Assembly (NCBI RefSeq): GCF_900115545.1
Contig: NZ_FOWV01000005.1
Coordinates: 186,001-250,000, forward strand
Origin: Ralstonia sp. NFACC01
Lineage (GTDB): Bacteria; Pseudomonadota; Gammaproteobacteria; Burkholderiales; Burkholderiaceae
DNA: 64,000 bases
Direction of reading: 5' to 3'
Numbering within the stretch: the first letter of the stretch is position 1; each line of letters opens with the position of its first letter. Positions 19,853 through 28,296 of this stretch are shown piece after piece. Below the pieces are notes generated by a model, which was given only the letters and a program-made list of their open reading frames with translations, was not told the DNA's origin and searched no databases. Position numbers and translations under genes: made by a program.

Positions 19853-21097
19853 TCAGGCCAGCATGCGGTCGACCAGCTCGATCCAGTGTTCAACCGGAGT
19901 GTCCGTGCCGCTCTGCAGATGCGTCACGCAGCCGATGTTGGCGGTGACGATGCACTCGGGCTGCGTCGCTTGCAGCTTGGCGAGCTTGTCGTCGCGCAGG
20001 CGGTAGGCCAGCTCCGGTTGCAGCACCGAATACGTGCCCGCCGAACCGCAGCACAGGTGGCTGTCGGCGCAGAGCTTGACGTCTACGCCCAGCGACGTGA
20101 GGAGCGTTTCAACCGCGCCGCGGATCTGCTGACCGTGCTGCAGCGTGCAGGGCGGGTGCCACGCCACGCGCGGCCGTTGCGCTTCCGGTTTGGCCTTCTG
20201 CAGAAGCTGTTGCGAGAACGCCGGCAGCACCTCGCACAGGTCACGCGTCATGGCGGACACGCGCACCGCACGCTCGGCATAGGCCGGATCGTCGCGCAGC
20301 AGGTGTCCGTATTCCTTGACCATCGCGCCGCAGCCGGAAGCGGTCATGACGATGGCCTCGGCGCCGGCTTCGATATGCGGCCACCACGCATCGATGTTGG
20401 CGCGCATGTTGCCGAGGCCGCCTGCGTGGTCGTTCATGTGATAGCGGATGGCGCCGCAGCAGCCTGCGCGGTCTGCGCTGATGAGCTGCACGCCCAGCTT
20501 GTCGAATACGCGCGCCGTGGCTGCATTGATGTTGGGCGACATGGCGGGTTGTACGCAGCCTTCGAGCAGCAGCATCTTGCGCGCGTGCACGGTGTTTGGT
20601 CGCACGCCGGCGTGGGGTTGCTTGGCCGGGACCTTGTTGCGCAGCACTTGCGGCAACATCGGCCGCACCGCCTGCCCGAGCTTGAGCGCGGAGCCAAACA
20701 GCGCCGGCCGTGTCAGCCCCTCGCGCAGCGCCCAGCGCACGGCGCGTTCGCCCAGCGGGCGCGACTCTCCTTTCGCGTCGAGCTGGTCATCGACGATCTT
20801 GCGGCCGATCTCCACCAGGCGCCCGTACGTTACGCCGGACGGGCAGGTCGATTCGCAGTTGCGGCAGGTCAGACAGCGGTCCAGGTGCAGGCGTGTAGCG
20901 GCGCCGGCGGGTTGTCCCTCCAGCACCTGCTTCATCAGGTAGATGCGCCCGCGCGGGCCGTCCAGCTCATCGCCGAGCAGTTGGTAGGTCGGGCAGGTGG
21001 CCGTGCAGAAACCGCAGTGCACGCACTTCTGCACGATGCTTTGGGCTTCTTCGCCGTCGGGGGTGTTGCGCAGGAACGCCGCGAGCGTGATTTGCAT
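19853..21097 (-). CDS. glcF: Glycolate oxidase iron-sulfur subunit GlcF
   Basis: A 414-residue electron-transfer subunit of glycolate oxidase. Two ferredoxin-type [4Fe-4S] motifs are visible: Cys25, 28, 31 and 35 (KCVHCGFCTATCP) and Cys75, 78, 81 and 85 (DRCLTCRNCESTCP). The two CCG-domain motifs of this family (AGCCGAIRYH and HLCCGSAGTY) follow. Length is normal. With GlcD and GlcE it oxidises glycolate to glyoxylate and passes electrons to the respiratory chain. It lies 26 bases after glcE. Confidence 0.95.
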   Translation of the reverse strand: MQITLAAFLRNTPDGEEAQSIVQKCVHCGFCTATCPTYQLLGDELDGPRGRIYLMKQVLEGQPAGAATRLHLDRCLTCRNCESTCPSGVTYGRLVEIGRKIVDDQLDAKGESRPLGERAVRWALREGLTRPALFGSALKLGQAVRPMLPQVLRNKVPAKQPHAGVRPNTVHARKMLLLEGCVQPAMSPNINAATARVFDKLGVQLISADRAGCCGAIRYHMNDHAGGLGNMRANIDAWWPHIEAGAEAIVMTASGCGAMVKEYGHLLRDDPAYAERAVRVSAMTRDLCEVLPAFSQQLLQKAKPEAQRPRVAWHPPCTLQHGQQIRGAVETLLTSLGVDVKLCADSHLCCGSAGTYSVLQPELAYRLRDDKLAKLQATQPECIVTANIGCVTHLQSGTDTPVEHWIELVDRMLA

Positions 21098-21123
21098 GAT
21101 GGGCTTGCGTTAGAAGTCGGCAG

Positions 21124-22257
21124 TCAGAACGCTGAATACAGACGGCCCGGGTTGAAGATGCCGTGCGGATCAAAGCTGTCTTTCAGGCGTTTGTGCACCG
21201 CCATCAACGGCGCGGCGACGGGCGTGAAGATGTCGCTGGCGCGGTCGCCGTTGCGGAACAGCGTGGCGTGGCCGCCGGCCTTGCGTGCTGCATCGCGGAT
21301 GACATCGGCCGAGGTGTTGGCGGTGTCGATCCACCAGCGCTGGCCGCCGCCCCATTCGACGAGTTGTTCGTCGGCAGAAGCATGTCCGAGCGCCAGCGGC
21401 GGCGTGGCCGGGGGCAGGGCGATGCGCCATAGCGGCAGGCTGCCGTGCACGGCACGCGAAAAAAACGCATGTGATTGTTCGCGCAGGTCGTGCCAGAACG
21501 CCGCTGCTTCTGAGTCATCAACACGCTCGCCGCCGAGCTTGGCAATGGCTGCGCGCACGGCTGCATCAGCGCCGCTCAGGCGCACCCACAGCGCACCGTC
21601 GATCCACGCAGACGCCGCAATCGGCAGTGGCTGGCCGCCCCAGCGGTTCAGGGTGTCGATGGCTTCGCCTTGCGCCATGGCAAAGCGCAGCGTTGCATCG
21701 CAGAACGGCATCGGCAGCACCTTGAGCGACACCTGCACGATCAGGCCGAGCGTGCCGAGCGCGCCGGCCATCAAGCGCGAGACGTCGTAGCCGGCCACGT
21801 TCTTCATCACCTGGCCGCCGAAGTTCAGCATGTCGCCGCGGCCGTCCATGACGACGGCGCCGAGCACGAAATCGCGCAGCGCACCCACCGACTGCCGGCG
21901 CGGCCCGGACAGGCCGGATGAAAACGCACCGCCGACGGTCGCCTGCTTGCCGTCCGCAGCAAAGTGCGGCGGTTCGAACGCCAGCATCTGCCGGTGCTCG
22001 GCCAGCGCAGCTTCGATCTCGACGAGCGGCGTGCCGCTGCGCGCGGTGACGACAAGTTCGGCGCAGTCGTAATCGACGATGCCGGACCATTCGCGTGTGT
22101 CGAGCACGGTGCCGTGGGGTGCCGGTGCGCGGCCGTAGAAATCCTTCGTGCCGCCGCCACGCAAGGTCAGTGGCGTGTGGCTGTCGGCTGCGTGTGCGAT
22201 GGCCTCACGAAACCGTGCGAGCGTGGGCGAAAGGGCTGTGTCTGGCGTGCTTGGCAT
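21124..22257 (-). CDS. glcE: Glycolate oxidase FAD-binding subunit GlcE
   Basis: A 377-residue FAD-binding subunit of glycolate oxidase. The PCMH-type FAD domain starts with TPLTLRGGGTKDFYGR and continues through FEPPHFAADGKQATVGGAFSS in two family blocks, LRDFVLGAVVMDGRGDML and MKNVAGYDVSRLMAGALGTLG. The C-terminus ends FDPHGIFNPGRL, a family hallmark. Unlike the usual glcDEF order, a potassium-channel gene separates it from glcD. Confidence 0.95.
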   Translation of the reverse strand: MPSTPDTALSPTLARFREAIAHAADSHTPLTLRGGGTKDFYGRAPAPHGTVLDTREWSGIVDYDCAELVVTARSGTPLVEIEAALAEHRQMLAFEPPHFAADGKQATVGGAFSSGLSGPRRQSVGALRDFVLGAVVMDGRGDMLNFGGQVMKNVAGYDVSRLMAGALGTLGLIVQVSLKVLPMPFCDATLRFAMAQGEAIDTLNRWGGQPLPIAASAWIDGALWVRLSGADAAVRAAIAKLGGERVDDSEAAAFWHDLREQSHAFFSRAVHGSLPLWRIALPPATPPLALGHASADEQLVEWGGGQRWWIDTANTSADVIRDAARKAGGHATLFRNGDRASDIFTPVAAPLMAVHKRLKDSFDPHGIFNPGRLYSAF

Positions 22258-22279
22258 GGCGAACCTTCAGGTGCGCAGC

Positions 22280-23209
22280 TCACTGGCTGTGCGCGGTCTC
22301 GATGGGGTGGAGCGGAAGCTTGGTGCCGCAGCGCTTGCAGAATGCGGCGTCAGTGTCGTGACGGTCGAGCGTGCAGCCGCTGCACGCGCGGGCCTGCGGT
22401 GGGACGGCCGAGGCAGATCCTTCGCGCATGGTGTTCACTAGTTCGGCGCCGATGATGCCGGTCGGGAACGCGATGATGCTGTAGCCGAGGAGGATGGTGA
22501 GCGAGGTAATGAACTGGCCCAGCGGCGTGCGGGGCACGAGGTCGCCAAAGCCTGTGGTGGTGAGCGTGACCACCGCCCAGTACATGCTGACCGGAATGCT
22601 GGTGAAGCCATGCTGCGGCCCCTCCACCACGTACATCACCGTGCCGAGGATGATGGTGATGATGAAGACGGTACCCAGGAACACGAAGATCTTGTGCCGC
22701 GCGTTCAACAGCGCACGCAGGAGGATCTGCGCCTCTTCAAAGTAGACCGTGATCTTCAGTATCCGGAAGATGCGCAGCAGACGCAGCAGCCGCACATCGA
22801 GCAGGTAGGCCAGCTCGGGCACAAAGATCGCCAGCCACGTCGGCAGGATCGAGATGAAATCGATGACGCCGTAAAAGCTGAGCACGTAACGCCAGGGCCT
22901 GCGCACCACGAGGATGCGCATGACGTACTCCCCCGTGAACAGCAGTGTGAAGAGCCACTCGAGCACCGTGAAGAGCGTGCCTGCGCGGCCGCTGACGCTC
23001 GGCAGGCTGTCGAGCATCACTACCAGCACGCTGGCGAGGATGGCGCCAAGCAGGGTCAGGTCGAACAGCCTGCCGGATCGTGTTTCGGCTTCAAAGATGA
23101 TGGCGTACCAATGCGCGCGCCAGCCGCTCTCGGGTTTGCCGAGATATTCGCCAAGGCGCGCATTGTGGGCGTGCCAGCGGTTCCGGACGGTACGGGGCGG
23201 ATTCTTCAT
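22280..23209 (-). CDS. Voltage-gated K+ channel with C-terminal zinc ribbon
   Basis: A 309-residue six-helix cation channel. S1-S3 span about residues 50-130. S4 is a clear voltage sensor with Arg140, 143, 146 and 149 then Lys152 at every third position (VRLLRLLRIFRILK). The pore loop carries the K+ selectivity filter TTTGFGD at 217-223, followed by S6. After S6 a short tail has Cys276, Cys279, Cys291 and Cys294, a likely zinc ribbon, instead of an RCK or cyclic-nucleotide domain. It lies 11 bases after glcD and 22 bases before glcE, so it is embedded in the glycolate oxidase operon. Confidence 0.93.
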   Translation of the reverse strand: MKNPPRTVRNRWHAHNARLGEYLGKPESGWRAHWYAIIFEAETRSGRLFDLTLLGAILASVLVVMLDSLPSVSGRAGTLFTVLEWLFTLLFTGEYVMRILVVRRPWRYVLSFYGVIDFISILPTWLAIFVPELAYLLDVRLLRLLRIFRILKITVYFEEAQILLRALLNARHKIFVFLGTVFIITIILGTVMYVVEGPQHGFTSIPVSMYWAVVTLTTTGFGDLVPRTPLGQFITSLTILLGYSIIAFPTGIIGAELVNTMREGSASAVPPQARACSGCTLDRHDTDAAFCKRCGTKLPLHPIETAHSQ

Positions 23210-23220
23210 GGCTACGTGCT

Positions 23221-24714
23221 TCAGAAGCGCGGTAGGTCCGGATGCGGCAGCAGGCCGTTGCGCACGTGCAGCTTGCCGTATTCGGCGCAGCGCGCGAGCG
23301 TGGGGATAGCCTTGTCGGGGTTCAGCAGGCGCACCGGGTCGAAAGCCGTTTTTACGCGCAAAAAGGCGTCACGTTCTTCCGCCGAGAACTGCACGCACAT
23401 CGAGCTGAGCTTTTCCACGCCCACGCCGTGTTCGCCCGTCACGGTGCCGCCGAGTTCAACGCAGGTCTCGAGGATGTCGGAGCCGAACAGTTCGGCGCGG
23501 TGCCATTCGTCCTGGTCTTCGCCGTTGAAGAGGATGAGCGGGTGCATGTTGCCGTCGCCGGCGTGGAACACGTTGATGCAACGCAGGGCGTACTTCTGCT
23601 CCATCTGCTGGATCCGCCGCAGCAGCGTACCGATGTGCTTGCGCGGGATGGTGCCGTCCATGCAGTAGTAGTCCGGCGAGATGCGCCCGGCTGCCGGGAA
23701 GGCGTTCTTGCGTCCGCTCCAGAACTTCAGGCGCTCGGCCTCGCTTTGCGAGACCTGGATCCGCGTGGCACCCGAGGCGCGCAGCACTTCGCTCATGCGC
23801 GCGATTTCTTCGGCCACTTCTTCGGGCGTGCCGTCGGACTCGCACAGCAGGATGGCGGCCGCATCGAGGTCGTAGCCGGCGCAGACGAATTCCTCAACAG
23901 CCGCGGTGGCAGGCTTGTCCATCATTTCCAGCCCGGCCGGGATGATGCCGGCGGCAATCACGTCGGCCACGGCGTTGCCGCCGGATTCCACGTTGTCGAA
24001 GCTCGCCATGATCACCTGCGCCAACTGCGGCTTTGGGATCAGGCGCACGGTCACTTCCGTCACCACGGCCAGCATGCCTTCGGAGCCGATCACCGTGGCC
24101 AGCAGATCCAGGCCGGGTGCGTCGGGCGCTTCGCTGCCGAACTCGACCACCTCGCCATCCATCATCACCGCGCGCACGCGCAGCACGTTGTGCACCGTCA
24201 GGCCGTATTTCAGGCAATGCACGCCGCCCGAGTTCTCATTGACGTTGCCGCCAATGGTGCAGGCGATCTGCGAGGACGGATCGGGCGCGTAATACAGCCC
24301 GTGCGGATTGGCTGCTTCCGAGATGGCGAGGTTGCGTACGCCCGGCTGCACGACCGCCGTACGCGTATACGGGTCGACTTTGCTGATGCGCTTGAACTTG
24401 GCCAGCGACAGCACCAGCCCGCCCGGCGTGGGCATCGCGCCGCCCGACAGGCTCGTCCCGGCGCCGCGCGGCACCACGGGCACGCCCATGCGGTGGCACA
24501 CGCGCAGGATTTCGACGACTTGCGCTTCGGTATCTGGCAGCACCACGGCCAGCGGCACCTGCCGGTAAGCGGCGAGGCCATCGCATTCATACGGGGTGGT
24601 GTCTTCGCGCTCCCAGAGCAGCGCGTCGTCGGACACGATCTGGGACAGCGCAGCGGTCAGCTCGGCCTGCAGGGCAGATTGATCGCGGGCGGTGGCGGGC
24701 AGCGACGCGTTCAT
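23221..24714 (-). CDS. glcD: Glycolate oxidase FAD-linked subunit GlcD
   Basis: A 497-residue FAD-linked catalytic subunit of glycolate oxidase. The PCMH FAD domain contains VPVVPRGAGTSLSGGAMP and ACTIGGNVNENSGGVHCLKYG in adjoining family blocks. The C-terminal FAD-oxidase domain has INVFHAGDGNMHPLI and GGTVTGEHGVGVEK, and the tail ends near FDPVRLLNPDKAIP. The start at 24714 (MNASLPA) gives the family length; the frame is open 17 codons further. It is first gene of a run that continues through a K+ channel, glcE, glcF, lrgA and lrgB. Confidence 0.95.
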   Translation of the reverse strand: MNASLPATARDQSALQAELTAALSQIVSDDALLWEREDTTPYECDGLAAYRQVPLAVVLPDTEAQVVEILRVCHRMGVPVVPRGAGTSLSGGAMPTPGGLVLSLAKFKRISKVDPYTRTAVVQPGVRNLAISEAANPHGLYYAPDPSSQIACTIGGNVNENSGGVHCLKYGLTVHNVLRVRAVMMDGEVVEFGSEAPDAPGLDLLATVIGSEGMLAVVTEVTVRLIPKPQLAQVIMASFDNVESGGNAVADVIAAGIIPAGLEMMDKPATAAVEEFVCAGYDLDAAAILLCESDGTPEEVAEEIARMSEVLRASGATRIQVSQSEAERLKFWSGRKNAFPAAGRISPDYYCMDGTIPRKHIGTLLRRIQQMEQKYALRCINVFHAGDGNMHPLILFNGEDQDEWHRAELFGSDILETCVELGGTVTGEHGVGVEKLSSMCVQFSAEERDAFLRVKTAFDPVRLLNPDKAIPTLARCAEYGKLHVRNGLLPHPDLPRF

Positions 24715-24952
24715 GGGGTGTCTCTCATCGTTGTGCCCGGCAGCGGTGGCCGGGGTGGGAGGCACTATAGCCCGGCCGCCGCGCCATGCGGCGTGTTAAG
24801 GACTTTTGCTGCGATGAATTTGGCTCGCCGAGGCGGCCAATGCGGTTCATCGCGTTGCGGCAAGGTTTTACCGCTCGTTCGTGGAGGTCCGACCTCCATG
24901 ATCGAGCCTTCGACCGTCGATGGTGGGGCTCAAACCATCGAGCTTCACACTA

Positions 24953-25158
24953 AAAGTTTCGAATCCGAGGTTCGGGTACCTCACGCGTGAGGCAAATATG
25001 GTCAGCGTTGATGAAAAAAGCAGCAGCGATGAGGTTCAGAACGTCGACTTCGAGGCCCGGAGGCTCGGCCCATGCCCCTTTCTGCTCCGACGTTGCTGCT
25101 TTTTTCATCAACGCTGGGGTTCCGAGCCTCAACGTCGATACTGAAAGTTTCGAATCCG
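24953..25158. repeat. Palindromic element bounded by 15-bp direct repeats
   Basis: Lies in the ~490-base gene-free gap upstream of glcD (24715-25206). The sequence AAAGTTTCGAATCCG occurs as a perfect direct repeat at 24953-24967 and 25144-25158. Between them is a 26-base inverted repeat (25003-25028 with 25090-25115, one mismatch), a second inverted pair (25060-25068 with 25122-25130) and the perfect palindrome CCTCACGCGTGAGG at 24979-24992. Short open frames crossing it look accidental. It resembles a miniature mobile element or repeated palindrome, without a transposase. The rest of the gap shows no clear gene. Confidence 0.7.
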
Positions 25159-25206
25159 GTGGTTTGAGGGCCAGTTACGAGGCTTGGCTGCCCACGGCTG
25201 ACCGGT

Positions 25207-26097
25207 TTACCAATCCAGCCCAAGCAACCAATCCACAAACTGCCGCGCCTCGGGCTTCATCGGCGCCTGTTCGCGCTGGACGATGTAATAAGCATGTGGC
25301 GACGTCGATTCGATGTCCAGTAGCCGGACGATCTGCCCCGAGCCCAGCCAGTTGCGCGCCATCGCCTGCCGCACCAGCGCAACGCCCTGGTTGGAGGCCA
25401 CCGCTTCGAGCATCAGGCCGATGTCGTTGAACAGCGAGCCGGTGGCGGGCTCGGGTGCGTCCAGCCCCGCCGCCTCAAACCACGGGCGCCACGGCTCCAG
25501 CGGGCTGCGCAGCAGCGTGAGGTTCAGCAACTGCGATGCTTCGGTGATGGTGTTGCCGCTGATCTGCTCGAAGTAGCCGCGCCCGCACGCCGGGAACACC
25601 GGCTCGTTGAGCAGCAGCGTGGTCTTCAGGTCCGGATAGCGGCCGGTGCCGTAGCGGATCTCGACATCGGTGTCCTCGGCTTTCACATCAAGGAACGGGA
25701 TGGAGAGATGCAATTCCAGATCAATGTGCGGGTACAGCGCGTTGAATTCCGGCAGACGAGGCACGAGGTGCTGGCGGCCGAACGTGGGCGGAATCGCCAC
25801 GCGAAGCCGCGCGCGCTGCTTGCTGAACTCCGGCCGCGCCAGTTCGTGCAGCGTGTCGAGCGCGACTTGCACGCTGCGCAGGTAGCGCGTGCCCGCGGCG
25901 GTCAGCCGCAGCGCCGTGCCGGTGCGCACGAACAGGTCTTCGCCCCATAGTTCTTCGAGGTTCTTGATGCGGTGCGATACCGCGCTGGGCGTGACAGAAA
26001 GCTCTTCGGCCGCACGCGCGAAGCTCGCATGGCGCGCCCCCGCCTCAAAGGCAATCAACAGATGCAGTGGAGGAACGCGCTTGAAGACGGAGGACAT
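25207..26097 (-). CDS. LysR-type regulator, GcvA-like
   Basis: A 296-residue LysR-family regulator. The N-terminal helix-turn-helix is clear (FEAGARHASFARAAEELSVTPSAVSHRIKNLEE), given here as family similarity across residues ~17-49, and is followed by the effector-binding domain of the GcvA/AmpR-like type (PHIDLELHLSIPFLDVKAEDTDVEIRYG region). It lies 28 bases downstream of the D-lactate dehydrogenase-like gene on the same strand and may control it or the glc operon on its other side. The ligand is unknown. Confidence 0.88.
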   Translation of the reverse strand: MSSVFKRVPPLHLLIAFEAGARHASFARAAEELSVTPSAVSHRIKNLEELWGEDLFVRTGTALRLTAAGTRYLRSVQVALDTLHELARPEFSKQRARLRVAIPPTFGRQHLVPRLPEFNALYPHIDLELHLSIPFLDVKAEDTDVEIRYGTGRYPDLKTTLLLNEPVFPACGRGYFEQISGNTITEASQLLNLTLLRSPLEPWRPWFEAAGLDAPEPATGSLFNDIGLMLEAVASNQGVALVRQAMARNWLGSGQIVRLLDIESTSPHAYYIVQREQAPMKPEARQFVDWLLGLDW

Positions 26098-26124
26098 GCG
26101 GGCGGTCGCTGGTGGGTGAGTCGG

Positions 26125-27543
26125 TTAGAGGTGGAAGATCTTGCCGGGGTTGAGGATGTGCTTCGGGTCCAGCGCCAGCTTGACGCTGCGCATCAGGTCG
26201 ATCGCATCGTTGCCGTGTTCCGCGATGAGGAAGTCCATCTTGTGCAGGCCCACGCCATGCTCGCCAGTGCAGGTGCCGTCCATGGCGATTGCACGCGCGA
26301 CGATGCGCTGGTTGATGCGCTCGGCTTCTTCCAGTTCTTCCGGTTTGTTCGGGTCGATCAGCAGCGCAACGTGGAAGTTGCCGTCGCCCACGTGGCCGAC
26401 GATGGGCGCGGGCAGCTGGAGCGCGCTGGCGAGCAGGTCCTTCTCGGTTTCCACCACGCAGTCGGCCAGGCGCGAGATCGGCACGCACACGTCTGTGGTG
26501 ACGGCGCGGCAGCCGGGCTTGAGCTGCAGGAACGCAAAGTAGGCGTTGTGGCGGGCGTTCCACAGGCGGCTGCGGTCTTCGGGGCGCGTGGCCCATTCGA
26601 AGCCCTGGCCCTTGTGTTCGGCGGCGATCTGCTGGACGGTCTCGGCCTGTTCCTGCACGCCGTGCTCCGAGCCATGAAACTCGAAGAACAACGTCGGCAT
26701 TTCGGGCAGCGTGAGCTTGTCGTATTGGTTGATCGCGCGGATGGCAAGCGCGTCGACAAACTCCACGCGCGCAATCGGCACGCCCATCTGGATGGTGTCG
26801 ATCACAGCGGACACCGCATCGCCCATGCTCGGGAACGCGCACACAGCCGCGGACACGGCTTCCGGCTGCGGATACAGCTTCAGCGTGATCTCCGTGATGA
26901 TGCCAAGCGTGCCTTCGCTGCCGATGAAGAGGCGGGTGAGGTCATAGCCCGCCGACGATTTGCGCGCGCGGTTGGCCGTCTTGATGATGCGGCCGTCAGC
27001 GGTGACCACTGTCAGGTTCAGCACGTTCTCGCGCATCGTGCCGTAACGCACGGCGTTGGTGCCGGACGCGCGCGTCGCGCACATACCGCCGATGGACGCG
27101 TCCGCCCCCGGGTCGATCGGGAAGAACAAACCGGTATCGCGAATCTCGGTATTGAGCTGCTTGCGCGTGACGCCCGGCTCGACCGTCACCGTCAGGTCTT
27201 CGGGGTACACCGACAGCACGTGGTTCATCTGCGAGAGATCGAGGCTCACGCCGCCGGCCACGGCCAGCAGATGGCCTTCGAGCGACGAGCCGGCGCCATA
27301 CGGGATCAGCGGAATCTCATGTTCAAAGCAGAGTTTGGCGACGGCGGCGACTTCCTCGGTGGTCTGCGCGAAGACGACGGCGTCGGGCAGCATCGGGTCG
27401 TAGGCGGATTCATCGCGGCCGTGGTGGGCGCGTACGGCTTCGGTGGTGGAGATGCGGTCGCCGAAGCGGGTGCGCAGCGCGTCGAGCATCGCAGGCGGAA
27501 TCGGCTTGCGGATGCACTGGGAGGGAGGGGCTGGATGGTTCAT
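26125..27543 (-). CDS. FAD-linked D-lactate dehydrogenase-like oxidoreductase
   Basis: A 472-residue FAD-linked oxidase of the D-lactate dehydrogenase (cytochrome)/LDHD group, related to GlcD. The FAD site includes IPLIPYGAGSSLEGHLLA and DPGADASIGGMCATRASGTN, and the C-terminal domain has GHVGDGNFHVALLI and GTCTGEHGVGLHK. The C-terminus ends LDPKHILNPGKIFHL. It probably oxidises D-lactate or another D-2-hydroxy acid and passes electrons to cytochrome or quinone. It sits next to a LysR gene and 3 kb from the glycolate operon, giving two 2-hydroxy-acid oxidases close together. Confidence 0.88.
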   Translation of the reverse strand: MNHPAPPSQCIRKPIPPAMLDALRTRFGDRISTTEAVRAHHGRDESAYDPMLPDAVVFAQTTEEVAAVAKLCFEHEIPLIPYGAGSSLEGHLLAVAGGVSLDLSQMNHVLSVYPEDLTVTVEPGVTRKQLNTEIRDTGLFFPIDPGADASIGGMCATRASGTNAVRYGTMRENVLNLTVVTADGRIIKTANRARKSSAGYDLTRLFIGSEGTLGIITEITLKLYPQPEAVSAAVCAFPSMGDAVSAVIDTIQMGVPIARVEFVDALAIRAINQYDKLTLPEMPTLFFEFHGSEHGVQEQAETVQQIAAEHKGQGFEWATRPEDRSRLWNARHNAYFAFLQLKPGCRAVTTDVCVPISRLADCVVETEKDLLASALQLPAPIVGHVGDGNFHVALLIDPNKPEELEEAERINQRIVARAIAMDGTCTGEHGVGLHKMDFLIAEHGNDAIDLMRSVKLALDPKHILNPGKIFHL

Positions 27544-27661
27544 GGCGTCTCGCGTGGGGCGGCGGTCTGAAGCCGGCTCGGGCTGTCATTCTAACGCCGG
27601 GGCCATGCCGCCCTTGCGATAATGGCGCCACCAACATTGACGCTATACAGGGAGACGCACC

Positions 27662-28219
27662 GTGGGCAACCGCCTATCCAAAATCGCTACCCGCACCGGC
27701 GACGACGGCACCACCGGCCTCGGAGACGGCAGCCGCACGGCCAAGGACAGCCTGCGCATCGCCGCCATCGGCGACGTCGACGAGCTGAACTCGCACATCG
27801 GCGTGCTGCTCACGGAAACGCTGCCCGACGGCGTGCGCGCCGCGCTGACGGCCATCCAGCATGACCTGTTCGATCTGGGTGGCGAACTGTGCATTCCCGG
27901 CTACACCATGGTGACGACCGCGCACGTGCTGCGGCTCGACCAATGGCTGGCCGATTACAACGCCGATCTTCCCCGGCTGGCCGAATTCATCCTGCCCGGC
28001 GGCAGCCGCGCTGCGGCACAGGCGCATGTCTGTCGCACCGTCGCACGCCGTGCCGAGCGGAGCATCGTGGCGCTCGGCCGCGCAGAGTCCATCGGCGAGG
28101 CGCCGCGCCAGTACGTCAATCGCCTGTCGGACCTGTTGTTCGTGCTGGCGCGCGTGCTCAATCGTGCGGATGGCGGCACGGATGTGCTGTGGAAACGCGA
28201 CGAGCACAAGCCGACCTGA
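27662..28219 (+). CDS. PduO-type cob(I)alamin adenosyltransferase
   Basis: A 185-residue ATP:cob(I)alamin adenosyltransferase of the PduO family, which makes adenosylcobalamin as a trimer. The ATP-binding N-terminal motif TRTGDDGTTGLGDGSR is present, then GDVDELNSHIGV, and the C-terminal block RTVARRAERSIVAL with YVNRLSDLLFVLAR. The start is a GTG at 27662 with AGGGAG upstream. No other B12 gene or cobalamin riboswitch is visible here. It converges with an MscS gene at a shared terminator. Confidence 0.94.
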   Translation: MGNRLSKIATRTGDDGTTGLGDGSRTAKDSLRIAAIGDVDELNSHIGVLLTETLPDGVRAALTAIQHDLFDLGGELCIPGYTMVTTAHVLRLDQWLADYNADLPRLAEFILPGGSRAAAQAHVCRTVARRAERSIVALGRAESIGEAPRQYVNRLSDLLFVLARVLNRADGGTDVLWKRDEHKPT

Positions 28220-28239
28220 TCGGCGTCCACACCATAAAG

Positions 28240-28278
28240 AAACGGCCCGGCGAGGTTGCCACCTCGGCCGGGCCGTTT
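28240..28278. terminator. Bidirectional terminator between adenosyltransferase and mscS-like gene
   Basis: A 17-18-base stem (AAACGGCCCGGC-GAGGT with ACCTCGGCCGGGCCGTTT, one bulge) and a 4-base loop, between two convergent genes. Confidence 0.8.
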
Positions 28279-28296
28279 GCTTTGCAGCGCGCCGAA

